Shown: positions 7,277-16,412 of the stretch, in pieces
Position numbering within the stretch: the stretch's first letter is position 1
Layout: every line of letters starts with the position of its first letter
Source of the DNA: Faecalicatena_A orotica
GTDB lineage: Bacteria > Bacillota > Clostridia > Lachnospirales > Lachnospiraceae
Assembly (NCBI RefSeq): GCF_040545875.1
Contig: NZ_JBEPMR010000009.1
Direction: 5' to 3' (one strand)
DNA length: 64,000 nucleotides
Program-made: the position numbers and the translations under genes
Notes under the pieces: generated by a model
What the model was told of the DNA's origin: nothing
Seen by the model: only the letters and a program-made list of their open reading frames with translations
Database searches by the model: none

Positions 7277-8188
7277 ATGGGCAAGAGAAAGATGGGGAAA
7301 ATTAAGGCGAAATACCGCCTGTTCCTTATGGCAGTGCCATTCATAATCTTTGTGTTTGCTTTTTCCTATGTACCGCTCTTTGGATGGATCTATGGCTTAT
7401 TTGATTATAAACCGGGGCTTTCATTAAGTGAGATGGATTTTGTGGGGCTGAAGAACTTTGCAAAAATCATCACAGACTGGAGTGATTTGTCCAGAGTTTT
7501 GCGTAACACTTTGGTAATGAGCGGTCTTGGCCTGCTTGCAGCGCCGATTCCAATGTTCTTTGCCATACTGCTCAATGAAATCAGAAGGCCGTTATTTAAA
7601 AAGTTTGTGCAGACCACCACGACATTACCTTATTTTATTAGTTGGATTATCGTATTCTCGTTGAGTTTCGCGATTTTCTCCAACGATGGGCTGATTTCCA
7701 ACATTTTAAAGCTTATGGGTTCATCTGAAACATTTACAAGTATATTAGGAAAAAATAATGCAGTATGGATTTTCCAGTGGTTTTTAGGCATATGGAAATC
7801 TGTAGGATGGAATGGAATTATTTACATAGCGGCTATTGCGGGAATTGATGCAGAGCTTTACGAAGCCGGCCGTGTGGATGGGGCAAACAGAATACAGCTG
7901 ATAAAAAATATCACAATACCGAGTTTGTATCCCACATTTTTTGTACTATTGCTGCTGAGTATAAGCAACATATTAAACAATGGATTTGAGCAGTACTTTG
8001 TATTCTTTAATCCTCTTGTTGCGGACAAGATAGAAGTTCTGGACTACTATGTATATAAAGTGGGAATTTTAATTAATGACTACTCATACTCAACTGTACT
8101 GGGCATGTTGAAGACGATTTTAAGTATAGTACTGCTGTTTTCGGCAAATAAGCTGTCGAAAAAGCTTAGGGGCGAATCAATCGTATAG
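7277..8188 (+). CDS. Sugar ABC transporter permease (LplB/YteP type)
   Basis: 303 residues with six predicted membrane helices, in the MalF-like binding-protein-dependent permease family. The opening YRLFLMAVPFIIFVFAFSYVPLFGW is typical of LplB/YteP proteins. The cytoplasmic EAA loop that docks the ATPase is seen at EAGRVDGANRIQLIKNITIP. With the next two genes it forms an importer for an oligosaccharide or glycoside; no ATPase gene is present, as usual for this subfamily, which borrows a shared MsmX-type ATPase. GGGGG precedes the ATG. Confidence 0.92.
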   Translation: MGKRKMGKIKAKYRLFLMAVPFIIFVFAFSYVPLFGWIYGLFDYKPGLSLSEMDFVGLKNFAKIITDWSDLSRVLRNTLVMSGLGLLAAPIPMFFAILLNEIRRPLFKKFVQTTTTLPYFISWIIVFSLSFAIFSNDGLISNILKLMGSSETFTSILGKNNAVWIFQWFLGIWKSVGWNGIIYIAAIAGIDAELYEAGRVDGANRIQLIKNITIPSLYPTFFVLLLLSISNILNNGFEQYFVFFNPLVADKIEVLDYYVYKVGILINDYSYSTVLGMLKTILSIVLLFSANKLSKKLRGESIV

Positions 8189-8197
8189 GAGGAAGAG

Positions 8198-9070
8198 ATG
8201 AAAAAGAAATTTTCAGTATTTGATGTCATAAATTATACGCTTTTTGCCCTGATTGTGATTGTCTGTATTTATCCGTTTTACTACGTTATCATTTATTCAA
8301 TAAGTAATCCTGAGCTGGCTTCACAGGCAGTTCTGCTGCCAAAAGGGTTTACACTGCAGACATACAAAACGATTTTTTCATTGAATAACATTCTGGGCGC
8401 GTTCGGGATTTCAGTAGCAAGGACAGTGCTCGGAACAGGGCTTACAGTAATCTGCACTACATTTCTTGCATTTTTGATGACGAAGCAGGAGATGTTTGCC
8501 AGAAAATATGTATACAGGTTTTTTATGATCACCATGTATTTGAATGCCGGACTGATTCCATGGTATTTAACGATGAGGGCTTATGGACTGAAGGATAACT
8601 TTTTACTTTATATTATCCCAAGTGCAATATCAGCTTATTATATGATTCTGATTAAGACATATATGGAATCGCTGCCTATGTCGCTGGAAGAGTCAGCCAG
8701 AATAGACGGAGCCGGGTATTTCCGGGTATTCTGTTCGATCATTTTCCCGCTGTGTAAGCCGATTGTAGCGACAATTGCTATATATGCGGCGGTTGCACAG
8801 TGGAATAACTGGACGGATAACTATTTTTTGGTAAACGAAGAAAATTTGCAGACACTTCAGATGATTCTTTACAATTATATTAATCAGGCACAGAATGTGG
8901 CGAATGTGTCAGCCCAGACATTGTCTGATGCGGCAACGGCAGTTAAGGTTACACCGATGGCTATCAAGATGTGTATTACAGTTATTGCGACGGCACCGAT
9001 CATGTGTGTATATCCGTTCCTGCAGAAACATTTTGTAAAAGGAATCATGATGGGGGCTGTGAAGGGGTAA
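8198..9070 (+). CDS. Sugar ABC transporter permease (LplC/YtcP type)
   Basis: 290 residues and six membrane helices, the MalG-like partner of the preceding permease. Its start lies 9 nt after that gene, with an AGGAGG site. The EAA loop reads EESARIDGAGYFRVFCSIIFPLCKP. The NAGLIPWYL and GAVKG-end motifs are common in the YtcP/LplC group, which mostly imports complex plant-derived oligosaccharides in Bacillota. Confidence 0.92.
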   Translation: MKKKFSVFDVINYTLFALIVIVCIYPFYYVIIYSISNPELASQAVLLPKGFTLQTYKTIFSLNNILGAFGISVARTVLGTGLTVICTTFLAFLMTKQEMFARKYVYRFFMITMYLNAGLIPWYLTMRAYGLKDNFLLYIIPSAISAYYMILIKTYMESLPMSLEESARIDGAGYFRVFCSIIFPLCKPIVATIAIYAAVAQWNNWTDNYFLVNEENLQTLQMILYNYINQAQNVANVSAQTLSDAATAVKVTPMAIKMCITVIATAPIMCVYPFLQKHFVKGIMMGAVKG

Positions 9071-9097
9071 GAACAGAAAAAAAAAGGAGAGATTAGG

Positions 9098-10834
9098 ATG
9101 AAAAGAAGAATGAAAAAACTGACGGCAATGTTACTATGTGCAGCTATGGCAGTGTCCATGCTTGGAGGCTGTGGAAAAGGAAAAGAAGATGAAAGTGGCA
9201 AGGCTAAGAAAAGTGATGCAAAATCAGGCGAGACAGAGATTACTTTCTGGTGCAAGGATGCAATTTCGACAGGTGTCCAGGAGACGGCAGTTGCAGATGC
9301 GATCGCAGAGAAAACAGGTGTCCGCTTAAATGTTGTAAACGGAGATGCCCAGAAGTTCAAGGTACTTCTTGCAGGTGGCGACCTTCCGGGAATTGTAAAT
9401 AGTAATTATGGTGACCTTGGGGTATCCTACAACGAACTGCTTCAGAGCGGACAGCTCATTGCATTGGATGAACTGATAGAAGAGCATGCTCCGAACCTGA
9501 AAGAAAAATATGCTGAAGCCATTGAATATTCCAAACAGTTTTTGAGCAGTGATGGTAAGCTGTACTATCTGCCGATTAACATCAATGAACTGACAGATAC
9601 GAAAGTAGTTGACAAGACGGGGGCAAACTTAGGACTGTTTACCCGCTATGACCTGTATAAAGAGATTGGTTCCCCGAAGATTACCAATCCCGATGAATAC
9701 TTAGACGCACTGAAGGCAATGCAGGATGCAGAGCCGCAGACTGAAAATGGTACAAAGACTTATGCCCTTTCCGGCTGGAGTGACTGGGGACTGTGGATGT
9801 GGACCATTCCATATCAGGCAATGAACGGCGTTATCAACTGGTCTTACGGTATGTGCTATGACCTGGAAAATAAAGTTCCTATGGCAACATATTATTCAGA
9901 CCCATTTTGGGAAGCAATGGAGTTCTACAATAAAGCCTATAATATGGGAATTCTTGACCCGGAAATTTTCACCCAGAAGTATGATAACTACATGGATAAG
10001 CTGAAGACAGGACAGACGCTTGTCACATATGCGAACTGGCTGGCAACAACAGGGAATGATGCATATGCAGCAGAAGGCAATGGCGATAAAGGCTTTGAGC
10101 TGGTTCCCACCGGTATGAACTACATGTATAACGCCTATGAAGGAGATAAGCCATATGGCTGGGGACAGGATTATCCACTGGCATTGACCAATAACTGCGA
10201 GGACCCGGTCAAGGCGATTAAGATGATAGATTATCTTTTCAGCGATGAGGGCGCAAGACTTTTGAACAGTGGTGTGGAAGGTGTGCATTGGGAAATCGTG
10301 GACGGAGTTCCTCAGATGACTCAGGAATACCGTGACGGCGTAGCGGCGAGTTCAACATATACCCAAAGCGAAGGTCTGGTTTACAAAAAGCTTTCTGGAT
10401 TAAGCGCAAGCCAGATTTTAGAGGATGGCTATCCGGCAGGACTGCAGCTTGCACCGGAGGAAGTAGAGAAATCATTGCACGAAGTAGATAAAGAATTTCT
10501 GGCAGACAGCGGGGTGGCTGATGCAGTATATCCCGGACAAGTAGTGGAATCAAAGATTAACTCTGGCGAATACAGGATGGTAACAGAAGTAGACCTGACT
10601 CCAAACCTGACAGCAGAACCTTCAGATGAGACGAAAAACCTGTCTGCACAGGTAGATGAATATGTGAAGGTTGGCGTTGCGGATGTGGTGATGGCTTCCA
10701 GAGAAGATTTTGAAACGAAAAAGGAAGCATTTATCAAAGCGGTAGAAGAGAAAGGGTATGCAGACGTCGCAAAAGAAATGGAAGGAATCTGGGCTGATGC
10801 ACAGAAAGCAGCAGCAGACTTTGCGTCGAAATAG
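9098..10834 (+). CDS. Extracellular sugar-binding lipoprotein of the ABC transporter
   Basis: 578 residues, matching the large LipO/LplA class of solute-binding proteins. A lipoprotein signal is clear: basic KRRMKK, a hydrophobic core and the lipobox LGGC with Cys25. A charged low-complexity linker (GKEDESGKAKKSDAKSG) follows, then the type 1 binding-protein fold beginning ITFWCKDA. It sits on the outer face of the membrane and sets the transporter's specificity. The many Trp/Tyr residues (WSDWGLWMWTIPYQ) suit stacking against sugar rings. It is the last gene of the operon and is followed by a strong hairpin. Confidence 0.92.
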   Translation: MKRRMKKLTAMLLCAAMAVSMLGGCGKGKEDESGKAKKSDAKSGETEITFWCKDAISTGVQETAVADAIAEKTGVRLNVVNGDAQKFKVLLAGGDLPGIVNSNYGDLGVSYNELLQSGQLIALDELIEEHAPNLKEKYAEAIEYSKQFLSSDGKLYYLPININELTDTKVVDKTGANLGLFTRYDLYKEIGSPKITNPDEYLDALKAMQDAEPQTENGTKTYALSGWSDWGLWMWTIPYQAMNGVINWSYGMCYDLENKVPMATYYSDPFWEAMEFYNKAYNMGILDPEIFTQKYDNYMDKLKTGQTLVTYANWLATTGNDAYAAEGNGDKGFELVPTGMNYMYNAYEGDKPYGWGQDYPLALTNNCEDPVKAIKMIDYLFSDEGARLLNSGVEGVHWEIVDGVPQMTQEYRDGVAASSTYTQSEGLVYKKLSGLSASQILEDGYPAGLQLAPEEVEKSLHEVDKEFLADSGVADAVYPGQVVESKINSGEYRMVTEVDLTPNLTAEPSDETKNLSAQVDEYVKVGVADVVMASREDFETKKEAFIKAVEEKGYADVAKEMEGIWADAQKAAADFASK

Positions 10835-10869
10835 ACAGTCCTGAAGTAATTATCGACTCGTACTGATAA

Positions 10870-10894
10870 GGCGCTGCCCGGTATGGGCAGCGCC
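10870..10894. terminator. Terminator between the binding protein and histidine kinase genes
   Basis: A perfect 10-bp stem (GGCGCTGCCC / GGGCAGCGCC) with a 5-nt loop, followed by TTTCTC on the plus strand. It serves the rightward operon and may also stop the converging leftward one. Confidence 0.85.
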
Positions 10895-10898
10895 TTTC

Positions 10899-12758
10899 TC
10901 AGCTTATAGGAAAGTGCGCCTCAGGCGAGTCAATCAGGGTTATGGTGACAGCAGTCCCTTTTCCTTCCTCGGAATCAACGGTCAGCCCATAGGCATTTCC
11001 ATATTGAAGCTTGATTCTGCGGCTGATGTTCAGGATTCCGATTCCGATGCCTTCCGGCAGGGCGGAACGGTCAAGGGGAGTCGTGCAGTCGGCATGGGAA
11101 GCCAGCAGGTTCTGAAGGACTGAAAGCTTATCAGGAGAAATTCCCAGCCCGTTATCCTTCAGGAGGAGATAGATAACCCCATTCTTTTGGACACCGGTCA
11201 AAGTAATTGAGTTCTTAACGTCAGCCGAAGGGTTAGAGTAGGTGATTGCATTTTCCACCAGAGGCTGTAATAAAAGCTTGGGAACAGGGCAGTTTAATAT
11301 TTCAGGGGCAATATCTGAGGAAAAGGCAATCGGCTCTCCCGTACGGTAATTCATAATACACAGATAATTGGTCAGATATTGCAGTTCTTCTTTCAGGCAC
11401 CAGGTAGTTTTCGTATTACGAAAGAGAGGCTGTAGCATATTTCCAAGAGCCGTCACACATTGAGCAATATTGTCAGCCTTACTGACGATTGCCATCCACT
11501 TAATGGTATTCAGTGTATTGTAGAGGAAATGTGGGTTCAGCTGGTTCTGGAGGTTCTGCAGTGCTAGCTCATGGCGCTCTTCCTGTATGACCTGATTTTC
11601 CCTGACCAGTGTCTGGATATTCTGGGACATCTGGTTAAACTGATATGTAAGAAATCCGAAATCAGAAGACCTGGCCTCATCCATCCTGACTCCTATCTGC
11701 CCGCTTCCCATTGTCTTCATGGCACTGATGAGGGCATTGAGCGGACGGGTGATGGAATAAATCCAGAACATGCTGATAACAAGTGCCAGAATAACGAATA
11801 GAATCAAAAGCCATGCAATCAGCGCCTTAAGTTTGTTGATATCCTTGAAGAGGTCGTTGTAAGGGACCTCATGGATAATAGAAAGACCGTAATTTTCATA
11901 AGGATAGTAAATAATCTGGTTATTCTCATTAAGAGCTTTATTATCCCCCTTTTCTAAAGTAAGGGATACTGCATTTTTACTGTCCATAGACTGCATTTTA
12001 GCGGTGGTTCCTATCAGGGACTTATCGGCAGCGGAAATAATCCTGGAGTGGGCATCCAGAAGCATGCTTTCGCCGTCTAGTTTTTTTGAATCATCGTGGT
12101 AAAGGGAACGCAGATAGGATTCTTGTATGTTAACAACTACATAACCGGTGGTATTCTGGATTGTTTTTAGTTTCCGTCCAAGGGAAATATAGCGCGGCAA
12201 CGCAGAATTAAAAGAGGAACCGGGAAAAAAATCTTTGTAGTTAAAACCACCGCAAAGCACGGGGCCATCCGTAGTTTTTATATCATCATAAAAGGAAGAC
12301 TGGTAGAAAAAGTTGGAATGCCCCCTGTCATTTTGAAAGAAATTTTTTTGGTTGCTGGATCCGATGATAATGCCGTTATCCCCATAGTATACGATAGAAT
12401 GTATGTATTCATAGTTCGTCATCAGCTCAGTAAAATAACTGTAGACATCATTCACCAGACGTACATCATCAGAACTGTCTATCTCATCCAGATTCAGTTC
12501 ATCTGAAAAATAGGAGGATACAAGTATGCTGCGGCTTACGGTGTTGACCGTGTCCAGCACATGAGTCAGATTGGACTCCAGCTGGGTCAGGGAGCGCAGG
12601 GTAGACTTTTCAGACTGTTCCAAAAGTGTATTGGCAGTATAGCGGTAGAAAATAAATGCAAACAAAAGAAGGATAAATACACTGGTCAGCATGAAGGAAA
12701 GCATAAGCTTAGATTTCAGTTTGAGGCTCATTGCCTTATCTTTCAATAATCGTAACAT
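10899..12758 (-). CDS. YesM-type sensor histidine kinase
   Basis: 619 residues: a transmembrane helix at ~15-37, an extracytoplasmic sensing domain to ~295 (dCache-like), a second helix at ~305-330, a HAMP linker, then the His_kinase domain with the phospho-accepting His in QNQLNPHFLYNTLN (about residue 410), and an ATPase domain with the N-box VENAI and G-boxes DNGLGIS and GIGIGILN. This class senses sugars, often through a solute-binding protein, and phosphorylates an AraC-type response regulator, encoded 12 nt upstream on the same strand. It converges on the transporter operon that it probably controls. Confidence 0.92.
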   Translation of the reverse strand: MLRLLKDKAMSLKLKSKLMLSFMLTSVFILLLFAFIFYRYTANTLLEQSEKSTLRSLTQLESNLTHVLDTVNTVSRSILVSSYFSDELNLDEIDSSDDVRLVNDVYSYFTELMTNYEYIHSIVYYGDNGIIIGSSNQKNFFQNDRGHSNFFYQSSFYDDIKTTDGPVLCGGFNYKDFFPGSSFNSALPRYISLGRKLKTIQNTTGYVVVNIQESYLRSLYHDDSKKLDGESMLLDAHSRIISAADKSLIGTTAKMQSMDSKNAVSLTLEKGDNKALNENNQIIYYPYENYGLSIIHEVPYNDLFKDINKLKALIAWLLILFVILALVISMFWIYSITRPLNALISAMKTMGSGQIGVRMDEARSSDFGFLTYQFNQMSQNIQTLVRENQVIQEERHELALQNLQNQLNPHFLYNTLNTIKWMAIVSKADNIAQCVTALGNMLQPLFRNTKTTWCLKEELQYLTNYLCIMNYRTGEPIAFSSDIAPEILNCPVPKLLLQPLVENAITYSNPSADVKNSITLTGVQKNGVIYLLLKDNGLGISPDKLSVLQNLLASHADCTTPLDRSALPEGIGIGILNISRRIKLQYGNAYGLTVDSEEGKGTAVTITLIDSPEAHFPIS

Positions 12759-12770
12759 TGCTTTTCTCCT

Positions 12771-14360
12771 TTATATTTTCTGCTGTAAAAACAGACAGGA
12801 TTTTTTATGCTCATTTGGTGTCTTCCCTGTATATTTTTTAAATGTTTTGCCATAGTAGCCTTCATCAGAAAAACCACATTGATATGCAATCTCATAAGTT
12901 TTTAAGGATGTATTTTGTAAAAGCTCCATAGACTTTTCAATGCGGTAGCGGTTCAGATATTCGGAAAAAGATATTCCAAGCTCCTTTTTGAATACACTGC
13001 TGAAATAATTCGGGCTTAAACCTACCATGACAGCAACATCATTTACCAGAATCTGATTCTGGTAATTCTCCTGGAGATATTGAAGCGCCTGTACAATCTC
13101 CCGGCTGTATGTAGCCTGTTCAGAAGAGTGATGTTTTAATTCCACAATGCAGTCAAGCAATTTTGCGAGCATATCATGATATCCGCTGGCAGAGGCGAGC
13201 AGCTGGAGAAAATAGCGGAGCTGCTGATAGGATTCTTCTTCATTCAGCCGGAGGTTATTCAGGTAAGCGGTAAAGCTGTCAAAAAATAAGTCTCTTACTT
13301 TTTGACTGGTAAAATTGCCTGTAAAAAGTCTCTCCAGAGGTTCCAGGACGAAGTTTCTGGAATATGCATCATCCTTTAGGACAGAGAAGGCACGCCCTGT
13401 TTTGGACAGAATTGTCTGGCACAGCGTCTCCTTCCACGTATTGCTGTAGTAATTGACAGAGCCCGGTTCCATAAAAAAGCCATACTCAGAAAGAGACAGG
13501 CATTGGCTGTAAAGATTTTTCAGGCGTGTGAGGTCCTGTTCCATTGTGCTTAAGTAAAAGCGGGGGGTGATATTAAAATAATTCTTCATAATTGTCATAA
13601 TCTCTTCAAGGACATCTGCTATCGGGGCGAACACACGAGTCTCCCTGGGGGAATGGAAAAGAAGCAGATAGCGGGAGGGCGTTTCGTGGATAACAAGACC
13701 GGACTGGTTTTTCGCCAGGATTTCATTGACGATATTCTGTATGGAAAATTGGATCAGCTTTCCGGATCTGTCATTGTATAAATCCTGTAAGTGCTCATAC
13801 TGGTCAATATCCATCAGGGCAATGGCAAGATCATGGGAATGGATTGTGACATGATGGCTTTCTAACGTAGAAAGGCAGTCCTCAAGCACCGGCAGATTAT
13901 AGGAGAGATAGCCGAGCAGGCTGCTTTCCAGAATATCGTTTAAGCTCGCAGGAGAAACGGACTGGCTTTTAGTCAGATACTCTTCGTCTAAGGCTTTACG
14001 GACAGACAAAAGAACGCTTTCCATTTCTTCAGAAGTCATTGTAAGCTTCAGGATATATCCACTTACACCAAGTCGGATTGCTTCCTGGGCAAGAGAAAAA
14101 TCTTCCAGACAGGAGAGGATGATAATCTGGGCAGGGTTGCCGGTAGAACGTATATTACGGATTAATTCAATGCCGTCCATGAATGGCATTTTGATATCGG
14201 TAAGAACCAGATCAGGGAGAGTCTGCTGATAGAGTTCCCAGGCAATCTTGCCGTTGGAAGCTTCATTTACTACACACATATTGAACTTCTCCCAGTCAAT
14301 AGAGGCACGGATACCGGTTCTGACCAGCATTTCATCTTCAACAATTAACACTTTATACAT
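12771..14360 (-). CDS. YesN-type response regulator, receiver plus AraC HTH
   Basis: 529 residues. The receiver occupies ~1-120 with Asp9 and the phospho-acceptor Asp55 (LVLTDIKMPFMDG). A long middle region (~130-420) is typical of YesN proteins. The C-terminal ~100 residues are an AraC HTH (VNDVAVMVGLSPNYFSSVFKKELGISFSEYLNRYRIEKS and IAYQCGFSDEGYYGKTFKKYTGKTP). It pairs with the adjacent histidine kinase. I infer that it activates the ABC-transporter and GH172 promoters through the shared 21-nt element; the ten-gene catabolic operon just upstream is another plausible target. Confidence 0.92.
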   Translation of the reverse strand: MYKVLIVEDEMLVRTGIRASIDWEKFNMCVVNEASNGKIAWELYQQTLPDLVLTDIKMPFMDGIELIRNIRSTGNPAQIIILSCLEDFSLAQEAIRLGVSGYILKLTMTSEEMESVLLSVRKALDEEYLTKSQSVSPASLNDILESSLLGYLSYNLPVLEDCLSTLESHHVTIHSHDLAIALMDIDQYEHLQDLYNDRSGKLIQFSIQNIVNEILAKNQSGLVIHETPSRYLLLFHSPRETRVFAPIADVLEEIMTIMKNYFNITPRFYLSTMEQDLTRLKNLYSQCLSLSEYGFFMEPGSVNYYSNTWKETLCQTILSKTGRAFSVLKDDAYSRNFVLEPLERLFTGNFTSQKVRDLFFDSFTAYLNNLRLNEEESYQQLRYFLQLLASASGYHDMLAKLLDCIVELKHHSSEQATYSREIVQALQYLQENYQNQILVNDVAVMVGLSPNYFSSVFKKELGISFSEYLNRYRIEKSMELLQNTSLKTYEIAYQCGFSDEGYYGKTFKKYTGKTPNEHKKSCLFLQQKI

Positions 14361-14478
14361 AAGGCAAACCTCCTGATTCTTGATGGATATATTTTTAAGT
14401 ATAACAAGAAATCATGAAATAACAAGCATAAAAATATCAAAACATATTTGATAGAAAAATAAAGGAAAGGGAAACAAA

Positions 14479-15498
14479 ATGAAAAATGGAAAAATTGGAT
14501 TAGGTTTGATTGGCGCAGGGAGGGCAGGCATGATCCATGCCAGAAATTACAGATCCTCTGTCCCACATGCATATATAGCAGCAGTGGCAGATCCCTGTGA
14601 GGAGAATGTGCAGTCAGCACTTAAAGAACTGGAAATTGAAAAAGGCTATGCAGATTACCGGGAGCTGCTTGAGGATTCCGAGATTGATGCAGTCATCATT
14701 GTCACTCCTACAAAGTATCATTGTGAGATAGCTGTGGCAGCGGCAGAAAGGGGAAAGCATATTCTTTGTGAGAAGCCAATGGCAATGACGGTTTCGGAAT
14801 GTGAATTGATGGAAGCAGCGGCAAAGAAGAACCATGTGATTCTCCAGATGGCATTCATGCGGCGGTTTGACAGTGCTTTTATGGCGGCGAAGGCAGTTGT
14901 GGAGAGCGGGGATATCGGTGATGTGGTTATGGTGCGCTCCAATACAAGAGGCCCCAGCATCCCGAAGCCGTGGATGTATGATATCCAAAAAAGTAATGGC
15001 CCTCTTGCGGAGGTCAACAGCCATGACATCGATACACTCCGCTGGTTTACCGGAAGTGAATTCAGGACTATATATGCAGTGGGCGGGAATTACCGGTGCC
15101 CTGATGCAAGGGCGGACTTTCCGGATTTCTACGATAATGTGATTCTTTCGGCAAGCTTTGAGAATGGGATGCAGGGGATGATTGACGGTGCTCAGGGTGT
15201 ACTTTATGGATATGATGCCAGAGCCGAGATATTGGGGACAAAAGGGTGCATTTATCTTGGCAGGACACAGGAAAGGGGAATCACGGTATGCAGGAGCGAT
15301 ATGCGTAAGTATGATGAATTTACAAACAGTTGGAAATTTCTGTTTAAGGATGCATATTTGGAGGAAGATATTGATTTTGCAGACTGCATTCTGAATGCGC
15401 GGCAGCCGAAAGTGACAGGGCATGACGGCAAGATGGCGGTCAAAGTGGTGAATGCGGGCAATGAATCCATTAAGTCCGGTCAGATCATTACTTTGTAA
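14479..15498 (+). CDS. Gfo/Idh/MocA family NAD(P)-dependent sugar oxidoreductase
   Basis: 339 residues. The Rossmann domain opens with GLIGAGRAG (residues 9-17); the catalytic lysine motif CEKPM has Lys99, and the substrate-domain EVNSHDIDTLRW includes His182. These fit inositol 2-dehydrogenase-like members of the family, which oxidise or reduce a ring hydroxyl of an inositol, sugar or glycoside. It is the first gene of a ten-gene rightward operon with gaps of 41 nt or less. Gfo/Idh enzymes next to TIM-barrel isomerases can also take part in 3-keto-glycoside chemistry, so the substrate remains open. Confidence 0.9.
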   Translation: MKNGKIGLGLIGAGRAGMIHARNYRSSVPHAYIAAVADPCEENVQSALKELEIEKGYADYRELLEDSEIDAVIIVTPTKYHCEIAVAAAERGKHILCEKPMAMTVSECELMEAAAKKNHVILQMAFMRRFDSAFMAAKAVVESGDIGDVVMVRSNTRGPSIPKPWMYDIQKSNGPLAEVNSHDIDTLRWFTGSEFRTIYAVGGNYRCPDARADFPDFYDNVILSASFENGMQGMIDGAQGVLYGYDARAEILGTKGCIYLGRTQERGITVCRSDMRKYDEFTNSWKFLFKDAYLEEDIDFADCILNARQPKVTGHDGKMAVKVVNAGNESIKSGQIITL

Positions 15499-15533
15499 CA
15501 GAAGACCCGGGAATCAGTAAGGAGGAAGAGAAC

Positions 15534-16412
15534 GTGAACAAAATCGGGATTTATTTTGCATATTGGGAGAAAGAATGGGAGGCTGACTACTGCTATTACA
15601 TAGACAAGGTCAAAAGTCTGGGGTTCGATGTACTGGAACTGGCAGCCGGATGCCTGCCGGATATCGGAAGCAAAGGACGGCAGGAAATCAGGAAGCGGGC
15701 TGCGGATGCAGGTATAGAGCTGACCTACTGCATCGGTCTTCCGCCTGAATACGATCTGGCATGTGAAGAACTGTCTGTGAGGAAAAACGGGATTCAGTAT
15801 GTAGGGCAGCTGCTCGACTGCATCCATGAAATGGGAGGCGATACGCTGGGAGGGATTGTCTATTCCTGCTGGCCGGGCCCGGTTGTGACATACGACGAGA
15901 AAATGCGTTCAAGAGAGCGCAGCATTGCTTCGGTGAAAGAGATAGCGCAAAAGGCAGAAGACTATGGCATTCAGTACTGCCTTGAAATTGTCAACCGGTT
16001 CGAGCAATACCTCCTGAATACTGCATCAGAAGGCGTTGATTTTGTGAAAGAAGTGGGAAGTCCCAATGTGAAGCTTCTTTTGGATAGTTTCCACATGAAT
16101 ATTGAAGAGGATTCCCTTTATCAGGCTATCACATGTGCAGGAGAGCGTCTGGGGCATTTCCATATCGGCGAATGTAACAGGAAGACGCCGGGACAGGGAC
16201 GCATGGATTGGGACGAAATCATAAAAGCACTGGATACGATTGACTATCAGGGGAAAATCGTGATGGAGCCATTTTTAAGGCCCGGCGGTCAGGTAGGGAA
16301 GGATATTAAAATCTACCGTGACCAGAGCGGGAATGCATCAGAAGAGCAGATGGATATTATGGCGGCAAATGCCCTCAAATTTATAAGAAGAAAATTGGAG
16401 TGTGTAAAATGA
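15534..16412 (+). CDS. D-psicose/D-tagatose 3-epimerase family ketose epimerase
   Basis: 292 residues of the xylose-isomerase-like TIM barrel. It resembles D-allulose 3-epimerases closely along its length: GIYFAYWEKEWEADYCYYIDKV at the start, then FCLE-like YCLEIVNRFEQYLLNTASEG, LLLDSFHMNIEED and the ending IVMEPFLRPGG. The four metal residues of that family are present as Glu151, Asp184, His210 and Glu245. Such enzymes swap C3 of free ketoses (D-fructose/D-allulose, D-ribulose/D-xylulose). It uses a GTG start with GGAGG, and its stop overlaps the next start (ATGA). Downstream isomerase and kinase genes suggest a ketopentose or ketohexose route. Confidence 0.88.
   Translation: MNKIGIYFAYWEKEWEADYCYYIDKVKSLGFDVLELAAGCLPDIGSKGRQEIRKRAADAGIELTYCIGLPPEYDLACEELSVRKNGIQYVGQLLDCIHEMGGDTLGGIVYSCWPGPVVTYDEKMRSRERSIASVKEIAQKAEDYGIQYCLEIVNRFEQYLLNTASEGVDFVKEVGSPNVKLLLDSFHMNIEEDSLYQAITCAGERLGHFHIGECNRKTPGQGRMDWDEIIKALDTIDYQGKIVMEPFLRPGGQVGKDIKIYRDQSGNASEEQMDIMAANALKFIRRKLECVK

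Noticed and set aside
14614..15423. A 269-codon open frame antisense to the Gfo/Idh gene
   Set aside because: The Gfo/Idh gene has complete motifs and a good start; the antisense reading has no recognisable features.
14479..16412. Gfo/Idh plus TIM-barrel enzyme considered as a C-glycoside deglycosylation system
   Set aside because: The TIM-barrel protein matches D-psicose 3-epimerases over its whole length with the full metal site, and no small partner subunit of the known C-deglycosylases is encoded nearby.
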